Shown piece after piece: positions 25,506 through 37,740 of a DNA stretch of 64,000 bases. This DNA is from Pratylenchus scribneri (lineage: Eukaryota; Nematoda; Chromadorea; Rhabditida; Pratylenchidae). Under the pieces are notes generated by a model that made no database searches, was not told the DNA's origin, and saw only the letters and a program-made list of their open reading frames with translations. The stretch's first letter is position 1. The number at the start of each line of letters is the position of its first letter. Where the stretch lies: contig JAQSEB010000110.1 in the NCBI GenBank assembly GCA_030063045.1, positions 1,674,001 through 1,738,000 of the forward strand. The letters are read 5' to 3'. Position numbers and translations under genes: made by a program.

Positions 25506-28084
25506 TCTAATTAGAATTATTAAAAAAATTTTCTTGATATTTTATTAAATTAAATCTAATGCCTAATAAAAATGAAAAAATCTTGAAATTACAAATTTGC
25601 TTAGTTAATTAGATTTCAAGCCACTCATTTCAGTTAAATTCATCAATCATTTAAATTAAATGTAACAGCAATTTTTGGAATATTAAAATCTATAATATTT
25701 CACATTTGAATTTTTGAATTAAATAAAATTGTTATCAATATTAATAATTATTTGAAATCAATCCACATCCACACTCAAATGTCATCCAATAAAAACAAAA
25801 ACCCCTTAAAATTTTGCCTTGAAAATGCCTTTTTTTGCACTGAATACCCCCTTCTATTTGGAAGGTTGGAAAAATAGAGGGGAATTGAAGCTGCTGGATA
25901 GATTTGTGTTTTACTCAATCCAGAAGATAGGAAAAATTGGCCAAAATCAATTCAAGGGGTGCCCTTGCCCATCCACAATTGAAGATTGGGCTAAGGGTTT
26001 GGCATTGCATTTTGATTTTGCTGCCCTTTTTTCATTTTCTCCCTTCAAAAAAGGGCAGCAGCCAATCTCACCAAAAAGGAGGTCTTGCAAATCATTGAAG
26101 ACCATTTTTTGGGATGGGTGGGTGATGTGATGGGGAAAGATTTGAAAAATATGGGGAATTGAAGCTGCTGAATGGATTTGTGTTTTACTCAATCCAGCAA
26201 AAGATAGGAAAATTGGGCCCAAATCAATTCAAGGAGATCCAAATTTTGATGATTGGGCCAAGATTTTGCCATCGAATTGGCCGCCGCCTTTTTTCCATTG
26301 ATTCTCTCCGAAAAAGGCGGCCTGAGCTGACCAAAAATGGAGAATTTGATGATATCGGCGGCTTCCATACATCACATCAAAGCTAAGCAAATTTTGCTGT
26401 GCTGGATGGCCAAAACCCAAAAGCAGCGCATGTGAATTTGCGCAGGGACATTGGCCAGCCATTGAGCTGAATTTGATTTGAAAGGGGCACAAGATTTTCT
26501 AAAAACGTAATTTTAAAACATTTGAGGGAATTGGCTAAATCATTTGTAGTAAAATTCAATTGAACATATGAAAATTTTATGCCATTGATGGATTATTAAG
26601 CAAGTTGAAAATTTTAGACATTTTAAGAGTTTCTGAAAAATAGATTACTCTTTCAAATTAATATCAATTTTAAAAGCAAATTCAAGTGTGCCTAATGCCA
26701 ATAATTACAAAATTTATTCCTCATTTATTTTAGTACATTATTTAATTTTATATATTTTTATTTGGATTTTTTACAAATTGGGTCATTTTCCTGTCACATT
26801 AATCTTTAGAATTTAATTAATATGCCAATGTCAAGAACCTCAAAAAGTTTCTCGTCGTCAATTATAAGAGATTTTTCAAATTTTAAAAAATTTTTCGCGG
26901 ATTTTTTTTTATTAATTCTCTCTTTTTTGATCATTTTTGTTTTTCAAATGAATTCGAATATTCTAAGGCCAATGCCAATAACATCAAAATAGTTCCTTGT
27001 CTACAATTATAATTTCGGCATTTATATTTTAGAAAGGGCATTTTCTCTATAAATTTATTGAAAATAGTCTGCGCCTTTCAATTTTTTTGGCTCAATCCCT
27101 TCACCCACAAATCAAAGCAGACAAGCTCGGCATTTTGTGTTTTAATTCTGGGAGAATGGATGCCTTGACTGAAAGCTGAATGAGTTTTTGGCTGCCTTTT
27201 TTTGGTGTTGTGCTTTGCTCAAGCATTTGGCCCTTTCTATCCATTCTCCTCCATTTTGGCCAGCCCTTGGCCCAGCCCTTTGGCCCAGCCCAATCAAGGG
27301 TGCCCTCTCCCCTTGTCTCCCTCTCCCTTCAATTCTCCCCGAATTTGGCCGCGCAATTCCAGCAGGGCCCAATTCCCCTCCAATCCCATCTTCTATTCAC
27401 ATGCCCCCAATTGGCCCCTGGCATTGGCCAAAATCCATTCAAAAAAGAAGGGCGCGATGTCATAAGGAATTTTGGCCAATGGACCCGAGCAAAGGGCTGC
27501 AAGGAGGACAAGGCCCACTATGTAAAGGCGGTCGAATTCGGCTTCAACCAATCATTTATTGGCCATTTTTCTTCACTTTTACCCTTTTCAAGAATTTGCC
27601 CCTTTTGCCCTTGGCTAAGTCCTCCCCGTAGGGAAAAGCCTAATCGTCCAATGAGCCAAATTATGCCGATCAGCAGCTGTGAAAGGAATAATTCAATTAA
27701 TTAAGAGAGGCTAATTCGGCTTCAATGAAATCATTCCTTGGCCAATCGACTCTTATTTATTCTTTATAAGGAATTGGCTATTATTCTTGTCTTTGACCAA
27801 ATCAGCCATCATTTTCCCAATAAGCGGAATCGTTTCAAAAGCCCATTGTGACCCAAATGCCAGGGAAGGGAAATAATCCTTTGAAAATATGGCCGAATTC
27901 TTCGTCACTTTTTTATTGAAATACTTTTTTGACTAATTATTCATTTTTGAAAAATTTCAATTGCCCAAAGGACAAATGAAAAAAATGCGAATTCCTCGAT
28001 CATTTTTCCTTTTTTATACTACCAATTTGCTTTGAATAATTTAACAAATTTCCCTCAAATTTTCAGCTAATAAATAAAATCAAA
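25506..28084. other. gene-free region with a local duplication, upstream of lipase
   Basis: Two copies of about 110 bp at 25882-25996 and 26158-26263 share ttgaagctgctg, gatttgtgttttactcaatc and tcaattcaagg. From 27180 to 27700 the plus strand is C-rich with a 174-codon frame and overlapping frames in the other two phases. All read as Pro/Phe/Ser-rich text without motifs, so I do not call a gene. The last few hundred bases are the 5' flank of the lipase gene. Confidence 0.45.
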
Positions 28085-30823
28085 ATGCAATTCCTCTTCA
28101 ACATTCCATTCCTTTGCTTGATCCTCATTTGCGCAATAATCTCATCCAAGGCACAAGAATCCGTGGAATCCAATGAAACGGAGCAGAAAAAAGCGACAAT
28201 GCCTGGGGCCACTATCAAAGGCCCATTCACGCCACATTTCAATGAATGGCTAAAAGAGTGAGTTCCTAGGGGAAAATTACAAAATTATAATTTTCCCATC
28301 CATTTCAGCAACAATTTCCATGTCTACGATTTTGCCTCGGAAAAACTTGGCCAACAGGCCAGCTTCGGTGGACGGGAACATCCCGAACAAAAGGTAAGCC
28401 CTTTCCTTATAATAATTCAACATAACCAAACGCCTTTCAATTTTTAGAATATTAAGAAGGAAAAATAGGAGAAATTAAATCAAAAAATCCAAAAAATCGA
28501 AAAAATTTACAAATTTATTTTTAAATATTCCACAGGAAAATGGGGATAATTCTTTTGAAAAATACACATAATTTTTTTAAAATTTGTCTATTCATTTTTA
28601 TAATTTAAAAAATGGGAAAAAATTAATTCAAAAAATGTCAAAAATTTTGGTTTAGATCAAAAAGCGGCCAGTCATTTTCATTCATGGCAATTCGGATGGG
28701 GCATTGGCCCAAGGCACGGATGAATGGGCCCAAGGATGGAGTGCGTCCATTGAACATTTCATCGGCAAAGGCTATGCCACCGCTGAACTTTATGCAGTCA
28801 CATACGGCGACAGGGACTTGGGAAATTCGTTGAAAAGGTGAGAATTTATATTTATTAGCCTAAAAAATAGTATTTAAATTGACGGAAAATACATTAAAAA
28901 TACCGAAAAACATAAATAAGCATAAATAGTTTTAAATAATTTAAGCATCTGACTTATTCCAACATATTTACAAATGGGATAGAGCTGGTCAATTTGGATC
29001 CACTAAGTTAGCTTTGGTTAAAGCTAGACCAAAACATAATTAAATGTCATTCATAAACATGACGAGTTCTATTGAATCAGTTAAGGTTTGATGATCTCTG
29101 CGGATAAATCATTGAACTGTTACAATTCTTTGAAAATTTACAGCAAAGTTCATATACCAAAAATCTCTGTACTCAAAAATCCTACAGAGAAAACTCAATT
29201 TTTTAGAGAATCCTTAAAAAACCACCCTTTAACCTAACCTAGAAATCATCATTCGAATATGAACCTATAAATCCTTATTTTAATTTTAAAATTTTCCATG
29301 TAGGAATTTTGAGTAGACATATTTTGGTTTTTGGGTGTTATGATTTTTGATCCTTTTGGGCATTTTCAATGTTTTTTCGACAAATTAAATATTCTAGTCC
29401 ATACCTAAAATTATTAAGATAATTCTCTAATTTCCCCCCATTTTTCAGATCCATTGATTGTGAAACACTGATTCGCCTTCGTCGTTTCCTGGAAGCCGTT
29501 CTCCAATACACTGGCGCCCAAAAATTGGACATCATTGCCCACTCAATGGGTGTCAGTTTGGCACGGCACATCATCCAAGGCCGAACCCTAGAGGAATTGG
29601 GCGAAATTGGAGGAAATGTTGACCCCGAGCTGGACCAATGCTATTTGGGACCTCCATTACGGCATCGAGTGCATACACTGATTGGCATAGCCGGTGCCAA
29701 CTTTGGTCTTTGCCTTTGTGCCGATGAAAAATTGGCTTCAACGGCACCGGCTTGCGGCAAAAATACCGGATTTTGGGCCGGTTCAGGCTGTGGCGCAGAA
29801 GCGCCCATTGATGAATGCCACATGGCGAGACCACCACCCCATAGGGCGCATTGCCATAGCAGTGGTCAGTATTCGAGTGTTCTACATCAGCTGAATGCAC
29901 CGGAGAGGCCGAAAGATGCGCATTTTGTGGTCAGTTTATTGCTTAATATTCTTTATTTAATATTTTTGGAAATTTTCAAGTAATAAAAATAAATATTTTA
30001 CTAATGTTAAATTTTAGTAATTTTTGCAAATTTTCAAAAAAAAAATTATAAAAATTTTACAACTTTTTTTCAATTTTTTAATCCGCCATTTTTAAGACAA
30101 TCTAAAAAAATTTTTTTGCATCCTGAAAAATCACCTAAAAAATTTGCTAAAGAAAATTTAAGATTTATTTTAATTATTTTTTACCAAATTTTCAAGAAAA
30201 AAATTAAAAATTTTTCTAACTTCCTATAAAATTTTTTCTGATTTTTAATTTTTAACTCTACCATTTATTAAAGTAACCATAAATTAGTTTTACTCTCTTG
30301 AAAATAATCATATAAATTTGTTGAAGGAATTTAATATTTATAATTATTTGCCAATTTTTTTATTTCAATAGAATTCGTTTTTTCTTCATTAAAGAATTAA
30401 ACAAATTATTTTTTTTATAAATTTTTTAAAATTTTTTTAAAAATTCTCTAAAGAATTCTCATCCAATTAAATTAATTTCTATTATTTTTTAATCAATTTA
30501 TTCATTTTTTGCAGGTTAGCTTTTGGTCAACGGCGGATGCCATCACTGGGCCAACCAATTTTGCTTGGGGTCGCCTCACTTCACTCATCCCAAACAGCGA
30601 TCATTCTGCAGTTTATGAGCAACATTCCCACTATTCCCTGAAATGGATGACCGTTCAAGATCAATATGGATTCATTGCGGAACAACAAAAAATTGTTGTA
30701 GCTTCTAGGATGGAGGCTAAAAAGATTAAAATCAATGAGGAGACCAAGAATAAAATATCAATGAATAATGAATCCGTGAAAAAGACGGCGGCAGAAGAAC
30801 AAATGAATAATATGGATATATAG
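28085..30823 (+). CDS. secreted class-2 triacylglycerol lipase (LIPS-like)
   Basis: Five exons (28085-28257, 28309-28393, 28656-28837, 29449-29929, 30515-30823) give 409 residues. A signal peptide (MQFLFNIPFLCLILICAIIS) shows secretion or lumenal delivery. An alpha/beta-hydrolase domain follows. FIHGNSDGA (94-102) is the oxyanion-loop region and AHSMG (177-181) carries nucleophile Ser179. Asp315 in STADAITG and His337 in SDHSAVYEQ are the likely rest of the triad. Cysteine-rich text between the nucleophile and His matches nematode LIPS proteins of the lipase class 2 family, which cut ester bonds of acylglycerols. The C-terminus (about 375-409) is Lys/Glu/Asn-rich and looks family-extraneous. 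All splice sites are GT-AG. It is convergent with the glucose transporter. AATAAA-like signals lie about 150-190 bp past the stop. No defects seen. Confidence 0.9.
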
Positions 30824-31733
30824 AAGAAATGCTCAATTTTTGTACAATGAAAGCTCACATTTTCCACGAAAATAGGATTATTTATTTAGTTGTTTTATTT
30901 AAGCTTCACATTTGTCCATAATTTATTTTCACATATTTTCTAGTCATTTTTATATAATATTTATTTTTTAATATGTACAAATAAATATTTTTATAAATAA
31001 AATATATTTGAAAACATTGGCAGTTTTTAATATTCATAATGGCTAGGACATTTCCAGGTTTCCGGAAGGCGGATATATTTTCTAAATTTGATAATTTTGA
31101 ATATTATATTTAAATATAAATTTGAATAAAAATTAGGAAAAAAATGGGGTATTCCTGACCGACTCCAACCCAATGCAACCCTTCCCAGCGGGCAATTTGC
31201 TGCTTGTGCCTTTTCGGCACTATTTCATGCCTCTCGGCGGTACCACTGAGTGGTTCATCCATTGCTGGGATTAATTCTTCCATCGCTTGATGGGTTATTT
31301 TTATTGCTTTAAGGAAGGGGAAAGGGCGCCGGTCAGAGAACACCGCTGACTTTGACCAAATGCTGGGCGATTATATAGAAAGGAGGAATCAATCCGGAGT
31401 AAAGTTTATGAGAAGCAAATTGGTGGAAGTGAAAGAACAAGGGAAAGGGCAATCTATTTCCGCACTATTTCTTCAAATCTTTTTTTCTCTACCCATTCAA
31501 TTTCATTTCCCCTTCTCCTACTGGTCAAAATTTTTGTTAATTTTCGGATAAAATTATTTTATTTATTATATAGAATATTTTTATTAGTTTCCGGAAAAAA
31601 AAAACAGGCAGCTTTATTTCCAAAATATTTGATAATTCAATAATATCGAAATTCAAAATTCGAATAGTTACATAATTATTAAATTTTATACAATCAAAAA
31701 AGAACATTTTATTATTTTCTCTAAAATTGCATT
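30824..31733. other. convergent intergenic region between lipase and transporter
   Basis: 3' flank of both genes. A 77-codon frame on the minus strand (31110-31343) has balanced composition but no recognisable motif. Single degenerate copies of the tttccgga / ggcgga motif of the tandem arrays occur at about 31060 and 31590. No gene called. Confidence 0.4.
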
Positions 31734-34700
31734 CTACACTTTTTCTTCATCTGCCCATTTCTTAGCCAATACATTCATTGCCACCGAAACTTTTTCGCTT
31801 TCATTTTGATGGTGATTTTTCTTCCTGAATGCCACTCGTCCAGCGCGCATTTCCTCATTCACTTCATCCACATTTTTGCCTTTGGTTTCTGTTAAAATTG
31901 GTTAAAATAAAAATAAATAAAATTAAAAATTACCGGGAGCATAGAGGAAGAGGAAAATGATGAAAATTATGAGAAGGACAATGAAAACTAGGAAAATGGA
32001 TGTTCCCATCAATTTCTGAATAACATTTTATTTTAATCATTTTTAAGTGAAATTAGCTTCTTTCCCTACCCTTAAAGGAGAGAAGCCAAGGCCAACCAAG
32101 AAATTACAACTCCAATTCACTACGGAAACAATGGAGCTTGCCTTGGCCCGAGCATTCGAATGGAATACTTCCGTCACGTAGAACCAAGGGATTGAGCCTA
32201 AATTTAAAATGAATTGATAATAATGGATCAAGATGTGTAATAAGAGGTGTGAATAAGTACTTTAATTAAAAATTCCAGAATTAAATCTGCTAGATTAAAT
32301 TTTCTGGTATAATATTTTCCCCTCTCATAAATAAAATAAATTCACCATTTTATGCAAATCTTATTTTTCTGCATTTTTTAGTAGAGTTGAACAGTTTCAG
32401 TTTCAGACTCTCTTGTTTTTAAAATTGGGTTTTTGATTTTTGAAAAATGTCGGTTTTCGTTTTTCTTCTATTTTCGGTTTTAAAGAGCAATTCCCATTTC
32501 GCATTTAAATTGTATCGATTTTTTCAAAACGATTTTGTAATTTATTAGAAACAAATAATTCTGCATTTACATATTACATTTGACTTAATTTAAAAATTTA
32601 TTTTTAAACAATTTTATATAGAAATTTTTGCTTTTCTAATGTTATATTTCTTTCCCAAAATGGCCATAGTCTCATATAATTATTTTTCAAAAATTAAAGC
32701 GGGGACACTTTCCCTTATTTTGTTTCAATTATTGGAATTTTTTTTGTTATCTTTTCATTACCGGGTCCAGCCGCAAATGAAGCAATGTAGAGGACAACAA
32801 AAAGAATGGCCAAATAATTCCAAGGAATGCCAGCAAGATGAGGGAAAATTACACAATTCAGCGCGGTCAAAACCAGGAAAAGGAGAAGCATAAAAATAAT
32901 GTTGCCAAGAAAGCCGGCTAACACAAGGGAACGACGTCCAAATTTAGGACGATCCACCTATTGATTTATGGGAAACATTTTTTAAAGAAAAGTCCAAAAG
33001 ATTGACCAGCCATGTTGAAGTGAGCGTAAAGAATACATAAAGTAGAAAAACGATGCATGAAGCCCAGCGAGCGGCTTTAAAATTAATATTGAATTTATTT
33101 TAAATGGCAACATTATGTACCTGCTTCGCCGAATCCAGCGTCAAGTTGGAAAATTTGTGTGGAATAGTAGACGACGGCCTACAAAAAATAGGAATAGAAA
33201 ATTTCTTTAGCAAAATTGCTTTAAAAGGGAAATATAAAATTTGGTAAAATAACAAGAATATGGCGAAAAGATAATAAGAATTCAGAAGTTTTTCATTCAA
33301 CCATAAATCTTATAGAAAATTGATTAAATACATGCAGTCATATCAATTGATTTTGGTTTGGTATATAAATTCAAAATAAATTCTAATTTAAATTAATTTT
33401 GAGCCAAAAACCACATCGGTTCAAATTTAAACTGTTTAGTGTTTATTACCCATTTATTTTGGCAAAACCATGAATAAATTATAAACTATTCAATGCAACT
33501 TGACCTGCTTTATCCAACTGGGTAACCATTATAATAAATTTAGGCATTATGCACTTTTTTCGTCAATTATTAATTATTTCTTGTCAAATCTATTGCATAT
33601 TTCATGATAAATATTTCATTGTTTACCAATGGCAGAAAAAGGAGATCGATTCCAGAATCGTGATTTTTAATTCCTAAAACCAATTGGAAAATGTTTATCG
33701 CAATGAAAAATTAAAAATTGAATTTTTGGTCTATTTAAATAAATTCCTAATTTAGTAAAGAAAAATAGTAAAATTCACACATTTATGCCCGAAAATTGTT
33801 GTGCCACCATCATGATGACAGCGACCAACAAAGGCCATCGAAGTGCTGGGGCGGTGAACAATTGCCGATAGGTGACCTCAGGCTCGGCATGAATTGTATC
33901 CGCCTCACGACGAATTGCCTCCAGCTCGGAACTGATCTATTTTGGGGCAAATAAATTATCTACTATTTGAGTATTATTGAATGGCAAACATCCAAATGTT
34001 TAGGCCTCAACGCTTTCAAACTTCGTTCCGCTGCCAATTCATTTCGTTCAATTATCAAATCTATATTGGACTGATTGAGTCAAATAATAGGAAAAGTAAA
34101 ATTCAATTTAATCAACTAAAATTTGATATGGCCAGTTGTGATTGATATAAAATAATTTTGGCCAAATAAAAATCCCATAAATTAAGGCCCAATTAAAAAG
34201 AAACAAAATTTTCTAAAAAATATAATAAATTAAGGACTAATTAATGTGGAATAATTTTAAGCCAAAATAAGGCATAAATTAAATACTAATTAATGTGAAA
34301 TATTTTTTTTGAATCAAAAAATATAAATTAAAGCCCAATTAAAATGAAATAACTGTAATCTAAAAAGTTGCCAAAGGATTAATTAATGCGAATAATTTAA
34401 AGCCAAAAATGCCATTAATTAAAATCTAATTAATGCGAAATAAATTTAATTTAAAAAAATAAATTAAAATCAAATTAATGTGAAATAAATTTATGCTGAT
34501 GAAAGAGGCATAAATTAGATTAATTTAAATATATAGGCTTAAAAATTAATTAAAAATTGTTTAATTTTTTTTAATTTCAAAGGCCTTATTTTTTTTTTAA
34601 TCTCATTGATCAAATACTTAGGAAATATCATGAAAAATATTTTTTACTGTGTTTCGGTGATTCCGGACAATTCGGCAAAATGACGACAGAAAAAAGAATT

Positions 34701-36975
34701 GGCAAAAAACTGAAGGCTGAAAAAAAAACAAAAAATCAACTTAATAAAAATTATTTAGTTGAATTGACCAATGATGAAAGGCCAAAGCATTGAGGTGGAG
34801 AAGAAAATGCCAATGAATGTGGCCAGCAAAACGCCAATTGTGACGAAAAGTCTTCAATAATAAATTTTAATAATAAATTTTTCGGACTGACTGATTAGCA
34901 CTGGCAATTGAGCCCCTCAAATGGATTGGCGCAATTTCGGTCAAATAGATTGGCACAAGGCCGGAATTGGCACCCGAATTGATGCCAACAATGAAGCGAC
35001 CCAACTATAAATAGAGCGTCATTTTTGGGCAGTATTTAATTTGCTGAAAAACATTGAAAATGGCGAAAAGATTATAATGGTTTAAGGGTTTATTGTCCTA
35101 ATCCTATAAAATTAATTAGATTGATAAAGAGAGATGCATTGAATGGTATAAATATTTTGTCATTGTTTGGTCAAAATTAAAGGGTATTAAATGATTTAAT
35201 CAAATTTGATTTCGGTTCAAAATTTAAATTCCTTAAAAACCTAAGCATAATCGTTTTCAAGGATATTATCGATTGGATATTTGGCTTGGAGGTTAAGTCA
35301 AACTGCTAAATTGTTATAATCTTTTCGATTTTTCAATATTTTTTTTTCTCAATTTTCAATGTTTTTTCGTCATTTGGAATATTTCCCATTTCTTAAATTT
35401 CCCATTTATTTATATGTTGCAGCCGATCTCGTTTTTTAGCCGATCTCGTTTTCGGCATGTTATAGTTATCGTACAGACTTGATCTATAGCTCATTCGATT
35501 CGTCAGGGTCGGTTTTCTTTATAAGATTTCAATTTCAAAATGATTTGAACAGTTTGAACCAAAGTTATGGCCAATTGAAATTTCGGGTTTTCAAACCGGT
35601 TTAACTAGGGTAGGGTTAGGGCTAGGTTAGGGCCAGTATGGGTTTAGGGGTAGGGTTTTAGGGCTCAGAGCATAGGAAAAAAAATTATTGCTCTAGGTGG
35701 CCTAGGAACTGAGATATGGCCATTGGTCACAAACTACAATGTCTGCCACTACACTATTTCTCTCAAAAAAAAACGAGATCGGCTAGCCGATCTCGAGATC
35801 GGCTAAAAAACGAGATCGGCTGCAACATATATATACAGCAAAAATGTAGTAGCCGACAATGCCCAAATGAAAATAGGCGGCACAAAACATCAACACATTT
35901 GCCAGAAAGCCAATGGCATTATTGTAGAGGAGTGCACTTTTTCGACCAAATTTGTCCGCGCATTGACCGGACAAAATGCCGCCCAACATTCCACCAATAG
36001 TAAAAATTGAGACAAGGATTGAACTTAATAAAAATTTTGTCTATTTTTTATTTTTTATTTTTCTTTACAATGCCAAAACGCTTTGATCTTCTTCTTCGGC
36101 GCGTCTTTTTGCTTGACATCTTGGCGACAAATCGGCTGTACCATTTTCAATTTTTACATTTTCGACATGGGAATTTTCAGTCAAAAGCCAGTTGAATATA
36201 TTGGAGGAATCATTTGCATTGGATAAATGGGCAATCCACTCTTTGATGGGCTAAATTTAGAAATTAATCGCATTTGGTATAGCACTTTTATTTGAATTTT
36301 CACTAGTGTATTTCAGTCCCTTTTACATGTCGGTTTCAAAATCTGGTTCCAATTTTAGAAAAATATCAGTTTTCGGTTTCGATTTCTTCTATTTTTGAGT
36401 TTTAAAGATTTAAAGTAAAAATTCCCAATTACTGATTTTATCGATTTTCTAAAATAGGAATCGACTTTGGACAATTGTACTTTTAAGTAGCAACATTACA
36501 ATAATTTTTAGACCAATCTTTTGACCATATCACAACAAGGCATTAGCCAATTTGAGAATGCCATATATCATTGAAAAGTCAAAAGTGCCCTCTACAATTT
36601 AGGGTATATTTTTAAATTTCATAAATTTAAATCTTAAATAATTTTCCATGTCTTTACATTTGAATAAAATAAACTCGAATTTTTCGAAGAAAATTCGCCT
36701 ATTTAACAAATTAATTTAAGTTTTTAAAAATTAATAAATCCACTTTTTAGAGGGCATTTACGGTTTTTCAAATGATATATCGCCTTTCTGAATTGGTTCT
36801 TCCTTTTTAGCTCTGACCAAAATAAGCTAGGGAAAAACGGGTCAGTGCTAAAATTCCGCCTCACATTGACTGGAGCATTCAAACAGGCCAAATGGTAGCC
36901 AAATGTGAGGGAACCGCCAATGGTTGCGGCCAATATGGCCAAGGCTAATCGAGGTGTCAATTGGTTGTCCAACAT
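31734..36975 (-). CDS. facilitative glucose transporter (SLC2/GLUT family, MFS)
   Basis: Fourteen exons: 36975-36865, 36250-36069, 36023-35837, 35004-34892, 34851-34769, 34716-34648, 34060-33990, 33936-33781, 33178-33121, 33074-33007, 32957-32762, 32197-32070, 32015-31934 and 31888-31734. Every junction keeps phase, giving 552 residues with about 12 membrane helices. GLUT signatures appear in order: [12 protein letters not shown] in helix 1, [10 protein letters not shown] with [42 protein letters not shown] in the central loop, [32 protein letters not shown], and PETKG before the tail. The QQFSGIN, GPGSIPWF and PETKG motifs define sugar carriers, so it should move hexose across the plasma membrane, like nematode FGT-type transporters. 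The first extracellular loop is long (about 60 residues) with N-glycosylation sites. A fold-back element lies in intron 3, four bases past the donor. The gene is divergent from the dehydrogenase. Confidence 0.93.
32383..32545. repeat. dispersed intronic repeat (pair with 36310-36475)
   Basis: The stretch with tcagtttcag, cggttttcg and ttcttctattttcggtttta in intron 11 of the transporter resembles one in intron 1 (about 36310-36475: tcagttttcggtttcgatttcttct, then a terminal tttatcgatttt). The two copies are diverged and have no obvious ends. Confidence 0.45.
35410..35834. mobile_element. fold-back element in transporter intron 3
   Basis: Inverted ends tatatgttgcagccgatc (from 35411) and gatcggctgcaacatata (to 35831) continue inward as repeated agccgatctcgtttt modules, about 50 bp per arm. 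The interior includes a G-rich telomere-like core (about 35606-35672). The same end sequence bounds a larger element at 62.2-63.3 kb. The target is TATA-like, so the duplication length is ambiguous. No coding capacity. It starts four bases inside the intron, next to the exon 3 donor. Confidence 0.8.
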
Positions 36976-37740
36976 TGATTAAAATTGGAAAAATTTATTT
37001 GTTTATTTAGGGAAATTGGGTTTTTGTTTTTGGGTCATATGGAAAAGAAAAGTAAGGAAATGCAAAGAAGGAGGCCACAATTTCAATGATAAATTGATAA
37101 AAATAATTTTATTACCGAACGTAGAAAAGTGTTAATAAAATGGGAAGAATTCGTTAAACTCTCCGATCAATTTCAAAGAAACAAACAAATCATTAATTAT
37201 TTTGCAGTAATGGGGTGAGTATTTTCTTCAATAATTCTATGGAAAAAATATCTTCTTTTCCAGGCATTAATTTGCAAACAATTAATGCGAATATTTCCAT
37301 ATATTTATTATTTATAATTCAGAAAAAATGTCAAAATATTCAACAGAGGAGTGAGAATGAATGACCCTTTCAATCGAAAATCGCAATTACTTCTAAAAAT
37401 TGTTAACCATTTTATAATTATAGAGATGAAATGGACCTTCCATTTTCCAATTTTAACTAATATCAAAGAAAAATGGCTCTTCTAAAGGAAATTGCCCTTT
37501 ATTATAGTATTTATATTTATTTTAATCGATTAAGATTTTTCAATTTAGTAATTACATTTTAATTTTTATCCATATTTTGGCATTTTTCCATATTTTCTAT
37601 TTATATTAAATAACTCCAAGTTCCATTTCCATCATCCAGCATTCAAATATTAATTAATTTTTAATCAAAAAATTCATTCATTTGTTTTCCATTTCAGACA
37701 ATTTAATATCCTAATTTATTGAAGTGAATTGTAATTAATA
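36976..37740. promoter_or_regulatory. shared divergent 5' region of transporter and dehydrogenase
   Basis: This 765-bp stretch separates the start codons of the glucose transporter (-) and the short-chain dehydrogenase (+) and holds no gene I can support. It must contain the 5' untranslated regions and promoters of both. I cannot point to specific elements in the AT-rich text. Possible co-regulation is inference from layout only. Confidence 0.5.

Noticed and set aside
25013..25548. Long open frames on both strands encoding a 12-residue repeat (MKHKSFRKRLTG-like)
   Set aside because: The repeat unit is 36 bp, a multiple of three, so any frame lacking a stop in one unit stays open throughout. 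Several frames on both strands are open at once.
27180..27704. 174-codon frame upstream of the lipase
   Set aside because: Three overlapping plus-strand frames are open because the text is C-rich and stop-poor. The translations lack domain features.
35606..35672. True internal telomere (TTAGGC/TTAGGG array)
   Set aside because: Words are degenerate and irregular, not a tandem hexamer, and the stretch lies at the centre of a mobile element.
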